A stretch of 64,000 bases of DNA, taken from assembly GCA_900175165.2 (NCBI GenBank), contig FWWN02000703.1, positions 248,001 through 312,000 on the forward strand. The letters run 5' to 3'. The notes beneath the pieces were generated by a model, which saw nothing but the letters and a program-made list of their open reading frames with translations, did no database searches and was not told where the DNA came from. The DNA is from Rhizomucor pusillus (Eukaryota; Mucoromycota; Mucoromycetes; Mucorales; Lichtheimiaceae). Positions 59,201 through 64,000 of the stretch are shown in pieces. Position 1 is the first letter of the stretch, and the number at the start of each line of letters is the position of its first letter. A program made the position numbers and the translations under genes.

Positions 59201-60483
59201 CGCTTGGTGGTGATCTTGCTGGTGCACGAGCTGTCAACCTTGCTCCGAGCGATCGACCAGCAGACGTGTATACTGGCGTAGCAGAAATGGTGAATAAGCT
59301 TGTTGAACAAGACGCCAAGGAAGGTGTAGAAGCAGCGCAGTTGCTACTGGGCAAGATTAGCCGCAAGGTTGTCAAGCAAACAGTCATGACAAACGTATAT
59401 GGTGTCACATTCATTGGTGCAAAAGCTCAAATCGAGAACCGTCTGAAAGAGCGAGACGATATTCCCAGTGATAAGATCTACATGCTGTCGGGCTATCTTG
59501 CAAAGAAGGTGTTTGCCTCACTTGGAGAAATGTTCAACGGTGCCCGTAAAATCCAGGATTGGTTGACAGAGTCTGCCCGACGTATTGCTCGCAGTGTACC
59601 TCAAGAGGCTCTGGTGGAAGCTGGTCTAGCAGAAGAATCCGCAGAAGCTGAAGAGAAAGACGGGAAGAATCGACGCAAATCAAAGAAGTCAAAAAAGACT
59701 TTCTCGGCTCGCAACCCTGCATCAAACCAAATGACCTCTGTTATTTGGACGACTCCCCTTGGATTACCCATTGTACAGCCATACCGCCGCGCTGGCAAGA
59801 AGCAAGTGCAAACTATCCTCCAGACTGTATTTATTGAAGATCCCGAAGCTTCCCGTCCTGTCAACGCTCTCAAACAAAGTACCGCCTTCCCACCCAACTT
59901 CATCCACTCCCTTGACGCTACTCACATGCTCATGTCTGCGCTAGCATGCCACGAAAAGGGCATGACTTTCGCGTCTGTGCATGACAGTTACTGGACTCAC
60001 GCCTGCGATGTTGATGAAATGAACAAGGTTATCCGCGACCAGTTCATCGAGTTGCATTCTCAACCTATCATGCAGAACTTGTACAATGAATTCACAGAAC
60101 GATACAAGAACTTCAAGGTACCGGCTATCCGCACCACCGATGGTGCCGAAGTTGAAACCAATCCACGCGAGAAACTTCAAGCATATGGTTTTGCGGATCC
60201 AGCCATCGTTGATGCCGAACTCAAAAAGGCCAAGCCCAAGGTGGCAGACAAGGAACAAGAAGCCATGGGCGCACTCTTTGGACAGGACGACGACGATGTA
60301 GACGAGATAGACGAAAATGGATCTTTGGAACAAGTAGAAGGAACAGCAACGCCAAAGTCCAAGAAAGGTTCGAGTAACAAGAAGGTCAACTACGTGTGGG
60401 AGGATCTCAAGCTACTGCCGCTACCTGAAAAAGGTGAATTTGATATCAACGAAGTCAAGAAGAGCGACTACTTTTTCCATTAA
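56247..60483 (+). CDS. RPO41: Mitochondrial DNA-directed RNA polymerase
   Basis: About 1,310 residues in six exons (introns near 56821, 57962, 58590, 58846 and 58987), from [20 protein letters not shown] to [10 protein letters not shown]. The start is Arg/Ser-rich with few acidic residues, fitting a mitochondrial presequence. Pentatricopeptide-like helices follow ([32 protein letters not shown]). The T7-like catalytic core has [20 protein letters not shown], motif [19 protein letters not shown], the O-helix [19 protein letters not shown] with catalytic Lys and Tyr, and motif [16 protein letters not shown] with the second metal-binding Asp. An extended acidic loop ([20 protein letters not shown]) interrupts the palm. 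The enzyme transcribes mtDNA with Mtf1. All catalytic residues are present. Confidence 0.97.
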
Positions 60484-61365
60484 TTGGGAATTGCTTGTCG
60501 AGCTGTCTATCCCCACCTCCGATCTCTTTCTCACTCTCTCTTGTCTTTCCCTCTGTTTATCTTTTTCAAAAGTTTCCCACTATTATTTTGCATCTATTCT
60601 TTCACCTGTTTCATTCACATTTGTATTTGAACATAAATCAATATTCATATACACACGCTCTCACTAGAAATGGAAACCTGTGTACATTGATTTTCTATAT
60701 TGAGTGATCTTTACAGAAGGTGTCGGGATTACTATGTTACAAAGCGAGATGTTATGGTACATGCGCATCAATGATTTGGATATATCGGTGTAATCACTTT
60801 AGCTTCTAACAGCATTCTTCGCTTGCAAAGCAAAGACATAGTGCAGCGAGGCTAGATGAAACGTGTCGTCACATGAGTTAATAATACATGTAACCCATGC
60901 CTCTTCATGCATAGTTTGTATAACTTACCAACCCCAGCAGCATGCCGCTTTTGTCCTCGATGGCTTATCGCGTATTGCTACAGTTTCTGGAGCCGGCGTG
61001 GGACTATAGAAATAATATTGCCCTACGAGGAGAATCTCCAGTCGGTAACCATAGCGACTATGCATGCATCGTCTAAACGTTACCGTCAGATTGCGCGTTT
61101 CTGCCGTTTGTATCGTGAAACGAAGTTCTGATGGGCGATCCTGGCATTGAAGCATGTCCATGATTCTTTTGATTTGCGATGGACTCTTGCATTCTTGATG
61201 CATAACAGCGGGGCGTCGGGAGGAGTGGGCTCGAGCGCTGTGCGCTTGCGGTGGTCAAAAAGGGAGCAACGGTGGAGAAGGAGGGGTATATTAGAAGAGC
61301 AACGATCTAGCGCGTTTTATACGATGTCTTTTGCATAAAAAAGGAAATTATATATATAAAGTACC
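60484..61365. other. Convergent intergenic region between RPO41 and SMYD gene
   Basis: 880 bp without a supportable gene; the 3' UTRs of the two convergent genes lie here. The RPO41 3' side is T/C-rich (tctctttctcactctctcttg near 60522). Open frames at 60925-61203 (-) show no family features. Confidence 0.6.
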
Positions 61366-63131
61366 CTATCTTCTATGTGCAATGTACTTTTTGGCGTGTT
61401 TAGTCTTTGGATGATCAGCGCCGTACACCACGGACCGGACTTTGGCTGCATTGGCAAACGCATCCTTGGCCTCCTTTTGCCACTTCCTCTCGAGAGGTGC
61501 TCTTCCTGACAATCTGCATTTCTCCGCCATCAAGTCGCAGAGCTCTCCTAAATTCTGGTAGAAATCCGAGATCTCTGGTGTGTTCTTGGGCAAGCTCAAC
61601 TTGGCGTGCTCTTCGAGGCATTCAAGGATCAGGCGGTTCATATCGATAGCACCCTTGATATCCTGGCTGCGTCGAAGCAAGTTCATGAGTGGGATCGTTG
61701 CATTGAGTCTAACGGCGTTCTGTGGATGCAAAGCGCCCGCAAGTGCCTGCTTTTTAGACGTGTCAACCTTAACAAGCGGTTCGAGCTTAGTTTTAGCGCG
61801 CTTATAGTTGCGTTCCTGCTGGATGGCCGCGATGCCTTCCTGGTAAAGTTCTTTGGCTTTTCGAATAGACTCGGCGACGTGTTTGGCTGATGCAGAGTGG
61901 CCACAGCTCGCGCATGTCCATTGCTCTTGCTCTGGCGCGCTTACTTCGTTCGGCTCGCCCTGGATAACCTTGTCCATGGGCGATGGTGGTATCACGTATA
62001 CATCGTTGCAGCAATCCTCGCACACAATGCTTTGCAAATATCGATCGACGGATGCCTTCATGGGGGCTGAGCACCGTTTGCATCGGCACCAAAAGTGCTT
62101 CGTGTAGAGCAGATCCTGCCGTCGTTCGTCCCGCGTCGCATATAGATCAATGTAGCTGACAGTGAGTTCCTCATCTTGCTGTACTGGGCGGATGGTCCTG
62201 AACGCAAGTTGCCCTCCTTTCATGCCTACAAACACGCAGTTAGGATTACATGCGTGGTTGAAAAACATGGCGCCCAAAGGAAATAGGCCGAGTGCCACGT
62301 CCGTGTTCCGACAGTCGTTGTCTCCGAGACCATGCGCGTTTGAGTTGATTCTGCCGGAGCAAGCTCGTGTGAGTATGTCACAGTACAAATTTACTAACTT
62401 CTCCTTTACCTGCAAGCAAGCGTGGCAACCTCTTCGGCAGGGACTTTGGCGGATTCAGGAAGTTCGGAAACCAAACGATGGCCTAGAAACGCAAAATCAG
62501 AATTTTCTGCGACCTGCTAACCCAAAAAGGCTGGTCGACATATATTACCTGCTTCTGTCATGACCTTTATAAAATTTGGGTCAGAGCGTTCACGGTGACT
62601 TACGAGGTCTTCCACGCACCAGTACGGCGTTGGGTTGTTCTTCTTCTTTTCCTTGTCCTCATCCTCCTTGCTGCACTGGTCTCTGTTCCTGTTGTTCTCG
62701 TTATCTCGTTGCCGTCTTGCCAGCAAAAGCGCGATCAGACGAAGCATGTCCGCTTCCACGTCTGTTGCGCGTCCGATAGCATCCACCTGCGAGAATGCCG
62801 AGCAGACAATAGTGTGCGTTGTATCCTTTTCGAGGCAGGTCGACGAGCAGTAGAATGACTTTTGGCAGTCAGAGCACATGAGTTTTTTGGCGGTCAAGGT
62901 ATCGAGGCAAACGTGACAGTGCTCGTCCAAGTACTGTGATCTGACAATGAATGCTGCTGCTTGCTCCAGGCAGACAGTTGTGCCTTCATCGAGCGGCCGA
63001 GATGCTACCGCGTGCCGGCCTTTGGTCTTTGTATTGCGAAGCGACACCGGATAATCGCTAAGAGCGTCGTGGTAGAATTGGTGGATCGGTGTTAACGGCG
63101 CCTTCTCGTTTTTCTTTGTGTTTTTGTCCAT
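61366..63131 (-). CDS. SMYD-type SET domain protein with MYND finger and TPR-like tail
   Basis: About 558 residues in three exons, from MDKNTKKNEKAPLTPIHQFY (63131) to KKYIAHRR* (61366). The split SET domain starts at KTKGRHAVASRPLDEGTTVC. A MYND zinc finger follows (CHVCLDTLTAKKLMCSDCQK, FYCSSTCLEKDTTHTIVC). Exon 2 is short (ENSDFAFLGHRLVSELPESA to VATLAC). A 59-bp intron at 62351-62409 then joins to RINSNAHGLGDND and the core motif PLGAMFFNHACNPNC, then EELTVSYIDLYATRDERRQD. The post-SET part has CRCKRC and another CEDCC...CASC cluster, and the end is helical (KTKHAKKY) as in SMYD2/3 tails. Members methylate lysines in proteins; the substrate is unknown. Convergent with RPO41. Confidence 0.88.
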
Positions 63132-63465
63132 GTCAGGATTTTTTTTTTTTTTTGGATAGAGGCAAAGGTGGAGTCGTCGTTTCTATGATTACTTTGTCGT
63201 CAGAGACTTTTCCCTGCACAGAAAAAGCTTTGCAGAAAAAAAAAATCGTGTGAAACCGGGCGTTTGACGTTGTTATCTGCGATTGAATTTTCTGCGTCCA
63301 TGACGTTGACGTGGTTGCCAGGAGAAGACCATTTGAGGGAATCGGTTAAACCAAGTTTGGAGGAAAAGTGTATTAGGATTAAGAAAAACTGGGAAAGATT
63401 ATGTAAGAAAAACCAAAAAACCAAAAATTACAATTAAATTAGAAAACAGGACTAAGGTATTAAGT
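63132..63465. other. Promoter region of the SMYD gene
   Basis: 334 bp with a T run (tttttttttttttttt near 63139) close to the start codon, and A runs further up. It also takes the 3' UTR of the methyltransferase gene. Nothing else was seen. Confidence 0.6.
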
Positions 63466-64000
63466 TTAGATAATATCAACGGTTGATGCGTGCGATTTTT
63501 GCGCCACAACAAAGTGGAAATTGCTGTAGCTGTGATACTGTTCAAGTTCTCTTGATGCCTCTTTCAGTAATCGTTCAAAATCCTCCGGTGGTGTCACCGA
63601 TCGTCCAATGCTGACATTATACTGGTTGACAGCTTGTTGACTGAGAGCCAAGATGTGGAATAGATCGTCGCGAAACATGACACCCAGGCGACCACCCCAC
63701 AAGCCGATGGGGAGGGACCGGTACTTTTCCGCTAAAAGTTTACCATCTTTAGGAATTAGAGAAGGTAATTGTCGGGCAATTCGAGGTTTGAATTTTCGAC
63801 TTCGTGCTGTTTCAACGACTGAATCCCGATCAGTCCGTCGGCATGGATACCTTACATACATCCTCGACTGTCACTTACCTTCTAGGTTCAACTTTTCAGT
63901 GAGCGGTCCTGGTGAATAAACAAGCATGTCCATCTCCATGATCTCCAAATGGCCTCCGGGTTTCAAAAGCTGCCAGCAGTCTTGAATGACCCGGGAGTAC
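63466..64000 (-). CDS. SAM-dependent methyltransferase, 3' part
   Basis: The 5' part lies beyond the window. On the minus strand the visible frame reads YSRVIQDCWQLLKPGGHLEI with MEMDMLVYSPGP, the motif-after-glycine-loop LKPGG region of class I methyltransferases. An intron (63830-63889, gtaagt...attcag) leads to VVETARSRKFKPRIARQLPS and WGGRLGVMFRDDLFHILALS, and the protein ends SHASTVDII* at 63466. The type-11 methyltransferase fold binds S-adenosylmethionine; the substrate cannot be told. Similar proteins in fungi methylate diverse small molecules or proteins (for example LaeA-like). Confidence 0.7.

Noticed and set aside
60925..61203. 92-codon minus-strand frame between RPO41 and SMYD genes
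   Set aside because: No family features; lies in 3' regions of convergent genes.

Overview
This window reads as nuclear DNA of an early-diverging filamentous fungus, most likely Mucoromycota (Mucorales-like). The evidence is protein-coding genes cut by many short introns (mostly 55-90 bp), a fungal gene set (white-collar photoreceptor, Zn2Cys6 factor, Opi1, Zds, ERG2, Vps74), an Integrator subunit usually missing from yeasts, and decayed Tc1/mariner transposases. The species is not determinable by eye. One 28-base run of N lies at 1951-1978.

Layout. 1-3.5 kb: the 3' end of an unknown gene (+), an ING-family PHD protein (+) and a Fus3/Kss1-type MAP kinase (-). 5-7.4 kb: a WC-1 blue-light receptor (+), divergent from the kinase. 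9.2-13 kb: a 1.19-kilo-residue Zn2Cys6 factor (+). 13.4-21.3 kb, all on the minus strand: a cytochrome P450, ERG2 sterol isomerase and a divergent protein O-mannosyltransferase-like membrane protein. 22-27.7 kb (+): Vps74/GOLPH3 and an Integrator subunit 4 homologue. 27.7-28.4 kb (-): low-molecular-weight tyrosine phosphatase. 28.4-35.9 kb: a repeat island with a foldback element, two Tc1/mariner transposase relics, one copy of a dispersed 277-bp repeat and fragments of an unidentified gene family. 35.9-41.5 kb: TOM7 (-), a Set5-like methyltransferase (+), an inositol hexakisphosphate kinase with a frameshift (-) and Opi1 (-). 43-45.6 kb (+): ribosomal protein S16 and a GT10 fucosyltransferase. 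45.9-49.8 kb (-): V-ATPase subunit H and a Zds-family protein. 50-51.6 kb: a transposase relic in otherwise empty DNA. 51.6-53.8 kb (-): a TFIIIC WD40 subunit. 54-56 kb: the second repeat copy and a FAR1-like fragment enclosed by inverted repeats. 56.2-60.5 kb (+): mitochondrial RNA polymerase. 61.4-64 kb (-): a SMYD-type SET protein and a methyltransferase running off the window.

Most genes are housekeeping or regulatory and do not form one cluster. Neighbours that may belong together are Opi1 with the inositol pyrophosphate kinase (both bear on inositol/phospholipid gene control), the P450 with ERG2 (possible sterol or lipid oxidation), and Vps74 with the mannosyltransferase-like gene (secretory glycosylation). 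The most interesting single items are the Integrator subunit, the mannosyltransferase-like protein whose catalytic acidic pair is altered, the frameshifted IP6 kinase, the FAR1 fragment inside inverted repeats, and a stop-free 90-nt GC-AG intron in the ING gene.
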